From: Sulfuricella sp.
GTDB taxonomy: Bacteria; Pseudomonadota; Gammaproteobacteria; Burkholderiales; Sulfuricellaceae
DNA: 48,453 nt
Assembly (NCBI GenBank): GCA_018336195.1
Contig: JAGXQV010000102.1
Span: forward strand, 1 to 48,453
Direction: 5' to 3'
Made by a program: the position numbers and the translations under genes. This document shows positions 7,263 through 19,692 of this stretch, piece after piece (the first letter of the stretch is position 1; each line of letters starts with the position of its first letter). The notes under the pieces are model-generated. The model was not told where the DNA came from and did no database searches. It was given only the letters and a program-made list of their open reading frames with translations.

Positions 7263-9011
7263 ATGAACCGCTCGCTCATCTGGAAGACCCCGTTTGCCGT
7301 TGCCACCTGGCTGGGAATGGCCGCGCTCGCCTGCGCCGCCGACCTGACCCTGACGCTGGGCAGCAGCGGCAGCGCACTGAAACCGCTGCTGTCGATCAAC
7401 GCCGGACCGACCCCGCCGACCAATTCCGGCGCGCTCGACCAGACCGCCATCTACCAGCGCCTCGGGGTGAAGATGGTGCGCACCCACGATTTCAACGGGC
7501 CGTTCGACATGGTCTACATGTACCCTGACCGCAGCCTGGACCCCACCCAGCAAAGCGCGTTCAACTTTACCAGCCCGGCCGGCAAGTCCCCGCTGTCCAG
7601 CGACGACGTGTACAAGGCCATCACCGCCGGTGGTTTCGGGGTGTACTTGCGCATCGGCGATTCCGCCGGGGATGCCAAGACCCCCAGCGACAGCGAGCGC
7701 GCCAATTGGGCCAAGGCCGCCGTGCAGGTGCTCAAGCATTACGCCAAGGGGCAGTGGTCGGGCTTCAATGGCGACATCCAGTATGTCGAGATCGGCAACG
7801 AGCCGGACAGTAGCGGCTTCTGGACGGGCACCGCCACCCAGTTCTACCAGCTCTACGTGGAGACCGCCAAGGCGCTTCGCGCCGAATTTCCCACCCTCAA
7901 GATCGGTGGCCCCGGCATCACTCAGGGCGGTTACAGCACCACTCTGGGCAAGCAGTGGGTGAGCAATTTCCTCGACTATGTGAAGAGCAACGGCGCGCCG
8001 CTGGACTTCTTCTCGTGGCACATCTATTCCAACAGCGCCGACGATTTCGCCACGGCGGCCGCCTATTACCGCACCACCCTGGATGGCAAGGGCTATACCG
8101 CGACGGAAAGCCACCTCACCGAATGGAACAGCGGCGGCAGCACTACCAATACCACCACCAACAGTGATTACCGCGCCAAGGCCAAGGGCGCGGCGGTCAT
8201 CACGGCGGGCTGGATCGGCTTGCAGGAACAGGGGGTGAACCAGGCCTTTTTCTATCGCGGCGCCGACATCGGCACCCCCGATCCCCAGCTCTATGGCCTG
8301 ATCTTCCCCGACGGCACCCCCAAGAAATCGGCGCTCGCCTATTCGCTGTGGAACGAAGTATTGGGCTACGCCACCCGCTATCCGCTGACGTTTTCCGAAA
8401 CCCTGGTTGCCACCGGCGTCAAGGCGCTTGCCGCCCAGCGCAGCGACGGCGCGCTGGCGATCCTGGTCGCCAACACCGGCACTTCCAGCGTCAAATGGAC
8501 CCTGGCCTTTCCCGACAGCCGCAAGCTGGCGAGCTATCCGCTCACCCTCAAGACCCTCGACGACAGCGATACCCTGCTCAAGGTCAACACCCCCAGCGCC
8601 ACCGAGTTCGATCTTGCTGCCGGTACCGCGCAACTGCTGCTGGTACACGCCGGCAGCGACAGCTTCGCCGCCACCCCGGTTGCCTTCGGCAAACTGGCCA
8701 ACCATTACCTGGCGCTGGACCTGCAGGCCGCCGCCGCCGACGTGGGTCAGACCCGCAAGGTGTATCTCGCCGCGCAGCTCGGCAAGAACTGGTATTTGCA
8801 CAATGGCACGACTTGGCAAACGTGGAGTGGCGGCAGCCTGCCGGCCTATTCCAGCGGGGCGCTGCCCGCCGTGCTGCATATCCCCATGCTCAGCAAAACC
8901 GACATCAGCGCCGCCACGGGCGGGGTGGTGTATGTCGGCTACGGCCAGTCCGACAGCGAGATGGCGAGCGCCGGGCGCTACAAGGCGGTGTATACGGTGC
9001 CGGCGCAGTAG
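7263..9011 (+). CDS. secreted glycoside hydrolase, GH39-like
   Basis: 582 aa from the ATG at 7263, chosen because AAGGA lies just upstream; a longer frame would begin with TTG at 7242. A signal peptide (TPFAVATWLGMAALACAA) directs export. The TIM-barrel part shows VEIGNEPD (general acid/base Glu, residue 180) and HLTEWNSGG (nucleophile Glu, residue 287), the usual pair of clan GH-A enzymes; overall pattern and length resemble GH39. After the barrel come a beta-sandwich (about 380-470) and a further C-terminal domain (about 480-582). The substrate cannot be told; some GH39 enzymes act on exopolysaccharide. Single gene followed by its own terminator. Confidence 0.8.
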   Translation: MNRSLIWKTPFAVATWLGMAALACAADLTLTLGSSGSALKPLLSINAGPTPPTNSGALDQTAIYQRLGVKMVRTHDFNGPFDMVYMYPDRSLDPTQQSAFNFTSPAGKSPLSSDDVYKAITAGGFGVYLRIGDSAGDAKTPSDSERANWAKAAVQVLKHYAKGQWSGFNGDIQYVEIGNEPDSSGFWTGTATQFYQLYVETAKALRAEFPTLKIGGPGITQGGYSTTLGKQWVSNFLDYVKSNGAPLDFFSWHIYSNSADDFATAAAYYRTTLDGKGYTATESHLTEWNSGGSTTNTTTNSDYRAKAKGAAVITAGWIGLQEQGVNQAFFYRGADIGTPDPQLYGLIFPDGTPKKSALAYSLWNEVLGYATRYPLTFSETLVATGVKALAAQRSDGALAILVANTGTSSVKWTLAFPDSRKLASYPLTLKTLDDSDTLLKVNTPSATEFDLAAGTAQLLLVHAGSDSFAATPVAFGKLANHYLALDLQAAAADVGQTRKVYLAAQLGKNWYLHNGTTWQTWSGGSLPAYSSGALPAVLHIPMLSKTDISAATGGVVYVGYGQSDSEMASAGRYKAVYTVPAQ

Positions 9012-9032
9012 CGATTGCGTTCCGGAAAAGTG

Positions 9033-9067
9033 AAAAGAGGAAGCGCCCGTGCGGCGCTTCCTCTTTT
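9033..9067 (+). terminator. intrinsic terminator of the glycosidase gene
   Basis: Perfect 15-bp stem (9033-9047 with 9053-9067), loop CGTGC, followed by a T-run. The left arm begins AAAAGAGG, so it may also work for the convergent DUF4276 gene on the minus strand. Confidence 0.92.
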
Positions 9068-9100
9068 TTTGGGGGAGAGGCCCGCTTTAGTCGGAGGGGA

Positions 9101-9694
9101 TCAAGGCAATGCTGATTCGACCAGTTGCAACAACGCCTTTTCCATATGCCTGAAATCCGATGAGACGGCGCGCAGAGTGTCGAGGTCAAGCCGTGCCGCG
9201 ATTTTGTCCTGATGCACCGTGGGCTTGTAGGCAAACCCCTTGGGCTGTGCCTCGCTTAGCCAGCCCTTGGCATCTCTGGGCGTGACTTCGGGATTGCCAG
9301 GAAAAACCGTATTGGCGGGAAGCTTGAGAACCGCTGTGGCAGCCTGTTTTTCCGCGAGGAACAGAGATTCGAATTCCAGGGACAAAAAGGCCATCTTGAA
9401 CGGCCATCCCGCCCGTATGACCTGAGCGCGCCGGTAGAGCTTCTCGGCTTCCTCGAACGGGCAGCGACAAAAATCGCAATCGAAATCGAGCACCCACAGG
9501 ATGGCGGCGTTTTCCTTGATCGCCATGCGGAAATAGTTGTCGAAATTGGCGGAAACCTTGGGCAGTTCGCCACGTTTTTGCGGGTGGAGCAATTCCACCT
9601 CGTAAAGTCCGTGGCGTTCGAGCAGGCGGCGTAGCAAGACCGGTACGGCTTTCAGGTCGCCGTCTCCTTCGACGATGGGGAGGAGGCGCTTCAT
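9101..9694 (-). CDS. DUF4276 (TOPRIM-like) protein, partner of the AAA ATPase
   Basis: 197 aa. The N-terminus reads LLPIVEGDGDLKAVPVLLRRLL (Glu9), then ILWVLDFDCD (Asp70, Asp72, Asp74), the acidic pattern of TOPRIM folds as found in OLD, RloB and DUF4276 proteins. The C-terminal segment has FAYKPTVHQDKIAARLDLD. It starts inside an ATGA overlap with the upstream ATPase gene, so the two are co-translated. In related two-gene systems (AbiL, PARIS, split OLD) the ATPase controls a TOPRIM-type effector. Nuclease activity here is inferred. No signal peptide. Confidence 0.75.
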   Translation of the reverse strand: MKRLLPIVEGDGDLKAVPVLLRRLLERHGLYEVELLHPQKRGELPKVSANFDNYFRMAIKENAAILWVLDFDCDFCRCPFEEAEKLYRRAQVIRAGWPFKMAFLSLEFESLFLAEKQAATAVLKLPANTVFPGNPEVTPRDAKGWLSEAQPKGFAYKPTVHQDKIAARLDLDTLRAVSSDFRHMEKALLQLVESALP

Positions 9695-10869
9695 GGCAAC
9701 TCCGGTTGCAGCCCTTCGGACGCCATGATTTCCTCCAGAGAAATCAGGCGTTCCTTGACCGCTTCCAGTTGCGCGCGGCGGATCGGCGAAACTCGCGTGG
9801 CGCCGTTTTCCATGCAGACCACACGAATTTCCTCAGGATGGAAATAATCGACGAAATGCGGACTGTGGCTGGTGACGAGGATTTGGGTGTGTTCGGAAAC
9901 CTCGCGGAAGGCTTCCGCCAGCGTGGCGAGGATGGCTGGATGCACCGTCTGCTCCGGTTCCTCCAGCGCGATGAAGGGTGGCGGCGGGTTCTGGTAGAGT
10001 GCGAGCAGGATGCCGAAAATGCGCAAAGTACCATCGGACAACTGTACGGGGTCGAAATCGTGGGCGTTTGCCTCTGCGCCGTCACGTACCCGGAACTGCG
10101 GCACCAAGTAGCCGCCGACGGTCTTCACCATCACGTCTTCGAGGGAGGGCATCACCACCCGCATCATTTCCTTGATGCGCTCCAGCGACTGCTTGCCGGC
10201 ACCGGTCTTGCGCATGGCCTTGAGGATGGAAGCCCAGTTCTGCCCGGATTCCTTCAGCGCCCGGTCGGTGTCGGGGCGGGAAGGTTCGCGGAGGGTGTTG
10301 GGGTAGATGGTGGAGAAAGAAAAATGGGAAAAAAAGTAGTTAACGGGCTTAAATATATCCAGTTTTCCTAAACCTAACGCAGCTACGTCAGCAGCGAGAA
10401 AAAGCTCGTAGTCGACACCATCAACAAAGATAGTTCCCGTTGTATCTCTGCGTAGTTTGCTCGGTAAAAGGACTTCTTCCCATCCGTCTTCATCTGTATG
10501 GATAACGTCCTCACGCCATCCATTAAGTAATTCTTGCTCAATCTGGAAGCTGCCGCCTTTTTGACTCGAAATCGTAATTTCGTAGCGATAGTTGAAATGG
10601 TCGTGTTCGATAAATTCAACGGCGATTGAAATCCGGAACGCCCCCCTCGGCGAATACTGCCTGACAATCCCAATCCCCCCGCGCTTGCTCATCGCGTGAT
10701 CCAGCCCATCCGCCGCGACATCGCGCAGGAACTTGAGCGCATCGACGACGTTGCTCTTTCCTGTGCCGTTCGCCCCGACCAGCAGGGTCAGCGGCTGCAA
10801 GTCGGCGATTTCCACGTCGTCGAGGCTTTTGTAGTGCTGGATACGCACCGATTTGAGGAACATCGACAT
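9691..10869 (-). CDS. AAA ATPase of the SMC/OLD-like (AAA_15/AAA_21) group
   Basis: 392 aa. Walker A is GANGTGKS (32-39) in LLVGANGTGKSNVVDALKF; an ABC-like signature LSDGT lies at 277-281; Walker B is FIALEEPE (299-306); the switch histidine is in VTSHSP (333-338). The middle (about 60-240) is the insertion usual for OLD/RecF-like ATPases. ATG 10869 has GGGAG about 9 nt upstream. It is followed with a 4-nt overlap by a DUF4276 gene. The pair looks like a phage-defence or plasmid-interference module, an inference from architecture and from its position in an island with toxin-antitoxin genes. Confidence 0.85.
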   Translation of the reverse strand: MSMFLKSVRIQHYKSLDDVEIADLQPLTLLVGANGTGKSNVVDALKFLRDVAADGLDHAMSKRGGIGIVRQYSPRGAFRISIAVEFIEHDHFNYRYEITISSQKGGSFQIEQELLNGWREDVIHTDEDGWEEVLLPSKLRRDTTGTIFVDGVDYELFLAADVAALGLGKLDIFKPVNYFFSHFSFSTIYPNTLREPSRPDTDRALKESGQNWASILKAMRKTGAGKQSLERIKEMMRVVMPSLEDVMVKTVGGYLVPQFRVRDGAEANAHDFDPVQLSDGTLRIFGILLALYQNPPPPFIALEEPEQTVHPAILATLAEAFREVSEHTQILVTSHSPHFVDYFHPEEIRVVCMENGATRVSPIRRAQLEAVKERLISLEEIMASEGLQPELP

Positions 10870-10916
10870 GACAAGCTCCCGGTCAAGGCCATCACTGCTT
10901 ATTCAAACGGCCAGTC

Positions 10917-11007
10917 CATGTAGGTTGGGTTGAGGGACGAAGCCCAACAGACGCAATCTCCCTTACCGCAAAGCGTTGGGGTTCGCTATCGCTTACCGCC
11001 AACTACG
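10917..11007. repeat. intergenic GTAGGTTGGGTTGAGG-type palindromic repeat
   Basis: GTAGGTTGGGTTGAGGGACG at the left is matched by GCGTTGGGGTTCGCTATCGC further right and a degraded CCAACTACGG end. Elements with this text are widespread between genes of proteobacteria. It marks the boundary between the accessory island and prfB. Confidence 0.6.
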
Positions 11008-11030
11008 GTTCACACCGTATTGCAGCGCCA

Positions 11031-12135
11031 TTACACGCCCTGCTTCAAACTCGCGCTGATGAAGTCGTCGAGGTCGCCGTCGAGCACGCCCTGGGTGTTA
11101 CCGACTTCGTAGTTGGTACGCAGATCCTTGATGCGCGACTGATCCAGCACGTAGCTACGGATCTGGTGGCCCCAGCCGATGTCGGTCTTGCTGTCTTCGA
11201 GGGCTTGTTTTTCTTCGTTGCGCTTGCGGATTTCCAGTTCGTAGAGACGGGCTTTCAGCATCGCCATGGCTTCGTCGCGGTTGCGGTGCTGGGAACGATC
11301 GTTCTGGCACTGCACCACGATGTTGGTGGGCAGGTGGGTGATGCGCACCGCCGAGTCGGTCTTGTTGATGTGCTGGCCGCCCGCCCCGCTGGCGCGGTAG
11401 GTATCGACGCGGAGATCCGCCGGGTTGATCTCGATTTCGATGGAGTCGTCCACTTCGGGGTAGACGAACACGCTGGCGAACGAGGTGTGACGCCGTGCGT
11501 TGGAGTCGAAGGGGGATTTGCGCACCAAGCGGTGAATGCCGATTTCGGTGCGCAAAAAGCCGTAGGCGTAGTCGCCGGAGAGCTTCAGCGAGGCGCTTTT
11601 CAAGCCCGCCACGTCGCCCTCGGATTCTTCCAGCACTTCGACCTTGAAACCTTTGCGTTCGCAATAGCGGATGTACATGCGCAACAGCATCGACGCCCAG
11701 TCCTGGGCTTCGGTGCCGCCGCTGCCGGCCTGGATGTCGAGGAAGCAGTTATTGGGGTCGAGAGGATGCGAGAACATCCGGCGGAATTCCATGTCCGCGA
11801 CGGTTTTTTCGAGGTTTTCGGCATCGACCGCGACGCTTTCCAGGGTGGCGTCGTCGCCTTCTTCCCTGCCCATCTCAAAAATCTCGCTACTGTCGCGCAA
11901 GCCCTGATCCAGTTGCTGGAGGGTGAACACGATGCCCTCCAGGGTGCGGCGTTCCTTGCCGAGTTCCTGGGCGCGCTTGGCGTCGTTCCAGACTTCCGGG
12001 TCTTCGAGGAGTTGGGTAACTTCGGTCAGGCGTTCCTGTTTGCCGTCGTAGTCAAAGATACCTCCGAAGTTCTGAGGTTCGTTGGGTCAGGTCGGAAAGA
12101 CGGTTGGCGATGATGTTGAGTTGTTCGGCTTCCAT
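11031..12135 (-). CDS. prfB: peptide chain release factor 2, with programmed +1 frameshift
   Basis: Terminates translation at UGA and UAA. The gene begins at ATG 12135 ([16 protein letters not shown]), reads 27 codons, then shifts +1 at CTT TGA C (12057-12051) and continues to 11031, giving about 367 aa, the usual RF2 length. RF2 motifs are present: SPF for stop recognition ([12 protein letters not shown]) and GGQ for peptide release ([15 protein letters not shown]). The in-frame UGA makes the protein control its own amount. It lies 44 nt downstream of recJ on the same strand. Automatic annotation may report only the 3' frame from 11930. Confidence 0.97.
12051..12068 (-). promoter_or_regulatory. 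RF2 programmed frameshift site
   Basis: Minus-strand text CGGAGGTATCTTTGAC: an internal Shine-Dalgarno (GGAGG) three bases before the slippery CTT, an in-frame TGA stop, then C. This is the same arrangement as in E. coli prfB, where scarce RF2 lets the ribosome slip forward by one base. Confidence 0.96.
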
Positions 12136-12179
12136 GTGTCTGATTTCCTGAATGTCCGTGAATTCGCTAAAGGCGCGGA

Positions 12180-13916
12180 TTATACACTTTCCCAGTGCTC
12201 GATCACGAGTTGCAGGTTTTGCGAACCATTGTATTCGTTGATGTCGAGGCGGTAGGCGGCGCGGATTTTGCCGGGCAGGGGGCCGGTTTGGGAGAACAGG
12301 ATGGCGTCGTAGTTCTGGGGGCCGTTGGCGAGCGTGAGGCGCAGGTGTTTTTCGCCGACCACGCGCTGGCGGATCACCGTGAAGCGGTCGTCGAAGGTGG
12401 GGATGGGGAAGCCTTTTCCCCATACCTGGGCATTCAGCTTGAGCGCCGTTTCCAGGCAGGCTTCGAGGGGGGTGAGGGGGCCGTCGGTTTCGACGGTGTG
12501 GTCGAGGTCGGCGGGGGTGAGCAGTTCGCGGGCGACGTTTTCGAAGGCGTCGGAAAAGGCCGCCAGGTCGTCTTCGCGGATGGTCAGGCCGCAGGCGGCG
12601 GCATGGCCGCCGAAGCGCACCAGCAGGCGGGGATGGCGCTTGGACACCAGATCCAGGGCGTCGCGCAGATGCAGGGAGCGGATGGCCCGCCCCGAACCGC
12701 GCAGGATGCCCTCGGCGGAGGGGGCGAAGGCGATCACCGGACGATGCAGGCGGTCCTTGATGCGCGAGGCGAGGATGCCGATCACCCCCTGGTGCCAGCC
12801 GGGGTCGGACAGGCACAGGGTATAGGGCGCGGCGGCGCGATGGGCAAGGACATTGTCGAGGAGATGTTTGGCGTCTTGCTCGGCTTGCCTGACCTGGGCT
12901 TCCGCGCTTTTGAGCATATCGGTCTCGATTTCGCGGCGCTCCCGGTTGAGCGCGTCGAGCTGCTCGGCGAGTTGCATGGCGCGGGTTTCATCGTCGCTGA
13001 GCAGGCATTCGATGCCCAGCGCCATGTCGTCGAGGCGTCCGGCGGCGTTGAGGCGCGGCCCGACGGCAAAGCCCAGGTCTTGCGCGGAGGCTTTATCGGC
13101 ATTGCGCCGCGCCACCTTGAGCAGCGCCTGGATGCCCGGACAGGCCCGTCCGGCGCGGATGCGGCGCAGACCCTGATCGACCAGGATGCGGTTGTTGTCG
13201 TCGAGACGCACCACGTCGGCGACGGTGCCGAGTGCCACCAGATCGATGAAGCGGGCGAGATTGGGTTCGGGCTTGGCGGCGAACACGCCGCGTTTGCGCA
13301 GTTCGGCGCGCAGCGCCAGCATCACGTAGAAAATCACCCCGACCCCGGCCAGATTCTTACTGGGAAATTCGCAGTCCGGCTGGTTGGGATTGACGATGCA
13401 CGCGGCCGCCGGAATTTCCTCGCCCACCAGATGGTGGTCGGTGACCAGCACGGCGATGCCCAGTCGGTTGGCGGCGGCCACGCCTTCCACGCTGGCGATG
13501 CCGTTGTCCACGGTGAGGAGGATGTCGGGGCGGCGCTGTGCGGCGGCCAACTCGACGATTTCCGGAGTCAGGCCGTAGCCGAATTCGAAGCGGTTGGGCA
13601 CCAGGTAATCGACGTTGGCGCCGAATTCTCGCAAGGCGCGCATTCCCACCGCGCAGGCGGTGGCGCCGTCGGAATCGTAGTCGGCGACGATCAATATCCG
13701 TTGCCCGAGGCGAATCGCGTCGGCAAGCAGGCACGCCATTCGTTCGGCGTTGCGCAGCAGGTGGTAGGGGAACAGCGCGGCGAATTCGTGTTCGACCTGG
13801 CGTGCCGAGGCGATCCCGCGTGCCGCGTAGACGCGCGCCAGAAGCGGGGTGATGCCTTCCTCGCTTAGCTTTTCAGATACTTGCGCTGGGTAATCGCGGG
13901 GTCGAATTCGGGACAT
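12180..13916 (-). CDS. recJ: single-stranded-DNA-specific 5'-3' exonuclease RecJ
   Basis: 578 aa, the usual RecJ length. DHH-family motifs: ADYDSDGATA, TVDNGIASVEG and VTDHH bind the catalytic metals; the DHHA1 part has RFGGHAAACGLTI; an OB-like domain closes the protein. It acts in RecF-pathway recombination and mismatch repair in the cytosol. The start MSRIRPRDYPAQVSEKL fits relatives and overlaps the 3' end of the upstream cyclic-nucleotide-binding gene by 52 nt, so the two are probably co-transcribed. prfB follows 44 nt later. Confidence 0.97.
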   Translation of the reverse strand: MSRIRPRDYPAQVSEKLSEEGITPLLARVYAARGIASARQVEHEFAALFPYHLLRNAERMACLLADAIRLGQRILIVADYDSDGATACAVGMRALREFGANVDYLVPNRFEFGYGLTPEIVELAAAQRRPDILLTVDNGIASVEGVAAANRLGIAVLVTDHHLVGEEIPAAACIVNPNQPDCEFPSKNLAGVGVIFYVMLALRAELRKRGVFAAKPEPNLARFIDLVALGTVADVVRLDDNNRILVDQGLRRIRAGRACPGIQALLKVARRNADKASAQDLGFAVGPRLNAAGRLDDMALGIECLLSDDETRAMQLAEQLDALNRERREIETDMLKSAEAQVRQAEQDAKHLLDNVLAHRAAAPYTLCLSDPGWHQGVIGILASRIKDRLHRPVIAFAPSAEGILRGSGRAIRSLHLRDALDLVSKRHPRLLVRFGGHAAACGLTIREDDLAAFSDAFENVARELLTPADLDHTVETDGPLTPLEACLETALKLNAQVWGKGFPIPTFDDRFTVIRQRVVGEKHLRLTLANGPQNYDAILFSQTGPLPGKIRAAYRLDINEYNGSQNLQLVIEHWESV

Positions 13917-14413
13917 GAGTCTTCGCTGGGTTCAAGGTAGGCGAAGGATATCATGGCATTGGTGTCGCGCAAGCGGTGCGACAAAAGACGCGAGATGTTG
14001 CGGTAGAGTTTGGCGCTCATGGTGGGGTTTTTCCAGAAATCGCCTTCGCCGATGCGCAGCAGCAGGCATTTCTCGACCGCCTTGACGCTCGCCGAGCGCA
14101 CGTCGTTGTCGACCAGCGACATTTCGCCGAAGCAGTTGCCGGCGCGAAGCTGGCACAGCGTCTTGTGGCCGCCGCCGGCGAGCTTCTTGCGGATTTCCAC
14201 TGCGCCGTCGATGATGATGTACATGAAATTCCCGGTGCTGCCTTCGCTGAGGATGTTCTTGCCGGCTTCGAACGTACATTTTTCGGCGCATCCCAGCAGA
14301 TCGACGAGTTCCGCCTGGGTGAAGCCGGAGAAAATTTCCACGGTTTCGACCAGGCGTTGCATGATGCGCTGCATGTCATGGTAGGACAGGCTGTCCCGGT
14401 TCCAAATATTCAT
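13865..14413 (-). CDS. cyclic-nucleotide-binding domain protein without DNA-binding domain
   Basis: 182 aa. The cNMP-binding beta-barrel is clear: ILSEGSTGNFMYIIIDGAVEI, then the phosphate-binding cassette CFGEMSLVDNDVRSASVKA, then LLLRIGEGDFW. The usual cassette Arg-Ser/Thr is present in VRSAS. After it come only a helix and a short tail (EFDPAITQRKYLKS), with no helix-turn-helix, so this is not a Crp/Fnr regulator. It may act as a ligand-responsive partner protein. Its end overlaps recJ by 52 nt, which fixes its reading frame as transcribed with recJ. Confidence 0.85.
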   Translation of the reverse strand: MNIWNRDSLSYHDMQRIMQRLVETVEIFSGFTQAELVDLLGCAEKCTFEAGKNILSEGSTGNFMYIIIDGAVEIRKKLAGGGHKTLCQLRAGNCFGEMSLVDNDVRSASVKAVEKCLLLRIGEGDFWKNPTMSAKLYRNISRLLSHRLRDTNAMISFAYLEPSEDSCPEFDPAITQRKYLKS

Positions 14414-14419
14414 TTTTCG

Positions 14420-14689
14420 CTACTCCGCTGTGTCGCTGCGCTGGATTGCCTTGATCTTCAGCCGGCCTGCGTCGGCGTTTAGTCTCTTACGAATGATGTC
14501 GAAACGCGACAACAATGTGGTTTGAATTGAATTTCGCTGCGATGGGCGATACCCCATCGCCTTCCTAGGCTCCAACTCGGGATTATGGGAGCAAAGCGCC
14601 GCACAAGGCAACCGGGCCGGGTGCGCGCTGCCGGAAAACCACAGCAGCAGCCACAGCAGGAGGATGACCAGGATCACGTTGCGCAGCAT
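14420..14689 (-). CDS. doubtful small membrane peptide frame (89 codons), 3' part inside a repeat
   Basis: The N-terminus (MLRNVILVILLLWLLLWFSG) is a convincing membrane helix and starts 10 nt after the hybrid kinase stop. The remaining two thirds run through repeat copy A1 (14479-14585) and look non-protein-like. Either a short membrane protein was extended by insertion of the repeat, or the frame is chance. No family is recognised. Confidence 0.3.
   Translation of the reverse strand: MLRNVILVILLLWLLLWFSGSAHPARLPCAALCSHNPELEPRKAMGYRPSQRNSIQTTLLSRFDIIRKRLNADAGRLKIKAIQRSDTAE
14479..14585 (+). repeat. repeat family A, copy A1 (diverged, short)
   Basis: Starts with TTAGTCTCTTAC, then an ATGATGTCGAAACG/GACAACAA block shared with the other copies. 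A short central hairpin (GCGATGGGCGAT against ATCGCC) stands where other copies carry GGTGATG heptamers, and a degraded version of the CCGGCTCGTCCGGCTTA end closes it. Lies between the hybrid kinase and the cyclic-nucleotide-binding gene. Confidence 0.65.
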
Positions 14690-14698
14690 GGCGACGGA

Positions 14699-17896
<3,198 letters not shown>

Positions 17897-17957
17897 GCGT
17901 GGCGACCTCGAAACAGTTATTCTTCCGGTCGGGCGCGTGCTTTGCCCGTTCCGGCGG

Positions 17958-19613
17958 CTAGAGCTTGAACCGCGAAACCGAGGCACGCATGGTGTCGGCC
18001 AGTTCTTCCAGATACCTTGCCGCGCCCGCCGACTCGCCGGCGGCGGCGCTGTTCTCCTCGGACATCCGCGCCACGTTCTCGACGTGGGAGGCGATGTCGT
18101 TGCTGGCGCTACGCTGCTCTGCGAGCGCCGAGGAAATGTCGTTGACCACGTTGACCACCTGGTTGGAGCCGCTCCTGATCTCGTTGATCGCGTTGCCCGC
18201 CCGCTCCGCCAGCGCGACGCCGCTGCCGACCCGGGTCACCGTGCCGCCCATGCCGGTGACGGCGGCCTGGGCGCTGGACTGGATGGCGCCGATCATCTGG
18301 GTGATCTCCTCGGTGGCTTTGGTGGTGCGCTCCGCGAGCTTACGCACTTCGTCGGCCACCACCGCGAAGCCGCGCCCTTGTTCGCCGGCGCGTGCCGCCT
18401 CGATGGCGGCGTTGAGGGCGAGCAGGTTGGTCTGGTCGGCCACGTCCTTGATGACCTGGACGATGGATGATATCTGGTTCGACTGTTGCCCGAGTTCCTC
18501 GATGGTGTGCGAGGTTTCGCTGACCGTTTCGGCGATCCGGGAGATTTCTGCGGCGGTGTCGTGGATGATGTCGCCGCCCTGGGCGGACAATTCGCCGGAT
18601 TTCTGGGAGATCGTCAGCGCCTCGTGGGCGCTTTCGGTGATGTGGCTGATGCTTACCGTGACTTCCTCGACGGTCGCCGCCATGGTGGAAGCCGCCTCGC
18701 TGCTGCGCGCCGAACTGGCGGCGACCTGGGTGGAGGTCGCGGCGAGGGTGCGCGCCGCGTCGGAGACTTTTTCGACGTTGCCGAGCACGTCCCGCAGCAT
18801 GGTTTGCAGGGTGTCCATCAGCTCGTTGAAGGAATCGGCGGTCTGCCCGACCTCGTCGTCGCCACCGTGGGGGATGCGCCGGGTGAAGTCGCCGTCCTTT
18901 TCGACGCCGACGATGGCCTCGCGCATCTTGCCGAGCGGCCCGGTCACCGAGCGGATGATCCACAAGCCCACCAGCAGGCCCAGGCCGATGCCGCCGACGA
19001 TCGAGGCGATCGACACCATGCGGAGGGTGGCGTAGCGGCCTTGCGCCTTTTCGTATTCCTCCTTGGCCAGGCGGATCTGCAAGTCCATCAGGTCGTCGAG
19101 GTTCTTGGCGGTGGTTTGGCCGTGCGCGCGGTTGCCCTTGAGGAACTTGCTCACGATTTCGGTGGAATAATCGCCCTTGTCCAGTGCCTGCATGACCGGC
19201 ATGAGGATGTCACCGATCCAGCGGACGCGGTTTTTCTCGAACTCGTCGGCGATCCGCTGTTCCTCCGCCGTCAGGGGGCGGGCGCGGTAGCGGCCCCACA
19301 ACTCGCCGATGCTCTTGACGTTGGCCGCGACGCGCTCGGTGTGCTCGCTGACCGGATGGTCGTGCAGCTTCGCCAGTTCGCCGGCCGGGTTGTGTTGGAT
19401 GGCGCGCAGCGCCTCGGAGAAGTTCAAGGCCAGCAGGCGCTGGATTTGGCCCAACTCGCCGAGCGGGATGGTGCGCTCGCCGTAGACCGTTTTCAGGCCG
19501 TCGACCGCGCCGGACATGCCATACAGGCCGACGAGGCCGATCACGAGCATGAATGCCGCCAGGATGCCGTTCAGGATCAGGAGGCGGGGGCCGACGTGCA
19601 GATTGTTCAACAT
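17958..19613 (-). CDS. methyl-accepting chemotaxis protein with 4-helix-bundle sensor
   Basis: 551 aa. TM1 (about 11-33), a periplasmic four-helix sensor (about 34-199), TM2 (about 200-222), HAMP, then the cytoplasmic signalling hairpin with the conserved tip [20 protein letters not shown]. The tail SRFKL has no CheR-binding pentapeptide. The sensor carries HDHPVSEHT (84-92) and a Trp 15 residues after its last His, spaced as in the adjacent hybrid kinase, so both probably detect the same kind of signal. The gene starts at ATG 19613 after AAGGAAGAAAG, a good ribosome site. No che genes lie in the window. Confidence 0.95.
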   Translation of the reverse strand: MLNNLHVGPRLLILNGILAAFMLVIGLVGLYGMSGAVDGLKTVYGERTIPLGELGQIQRLLALNFSEALRAIQHNPAGELAKLHDHPVSEHTERVAANVKSIGELWGRYRARPLTAEEQRIADEFEKNRVRWIGDILMPVMQALDKGDYSTEIVSKFLKGNRAHGQTTAKNLDDLMDLQIRLAKEEYEKAQGRYATLRMVSIASIVGGIGLGLLVGLWIIRSVTGPLGKMREAIVGVEKDGDFTRRIPHGGDDEVGQTADSFNELMDTLQTMLRDVLGNVEKVSDAARTLAATSTQVAASSARSSEAASTMAATVEEVTVSISHITESAHEALTISQKSGELSAQGGDIIHDTAAEISRIAETVSETSHTIEELGQQSNQISSIVQVIKDVADQTNLLALNAAIEAARAGEQGRGFAVVADEVRKLAERTTKATEEITQMIGAIQSSAQAAVTGMGGTVTRVGSGVALAERAGNAINEIRSGSNQVVNVVNDISSALAEQRSASNDIASHVENVARMSEENSAAAGESAGAARYLEELADTMRASVSRFKL

Positions 19614-19692
19614 CTTTCTTCCTTTTTTTCTTGGTTAATCGCCGAGCCGTTCCGGCCCGGACGTGCCGTGAAAAATCCCGTTTCACCGCAGG

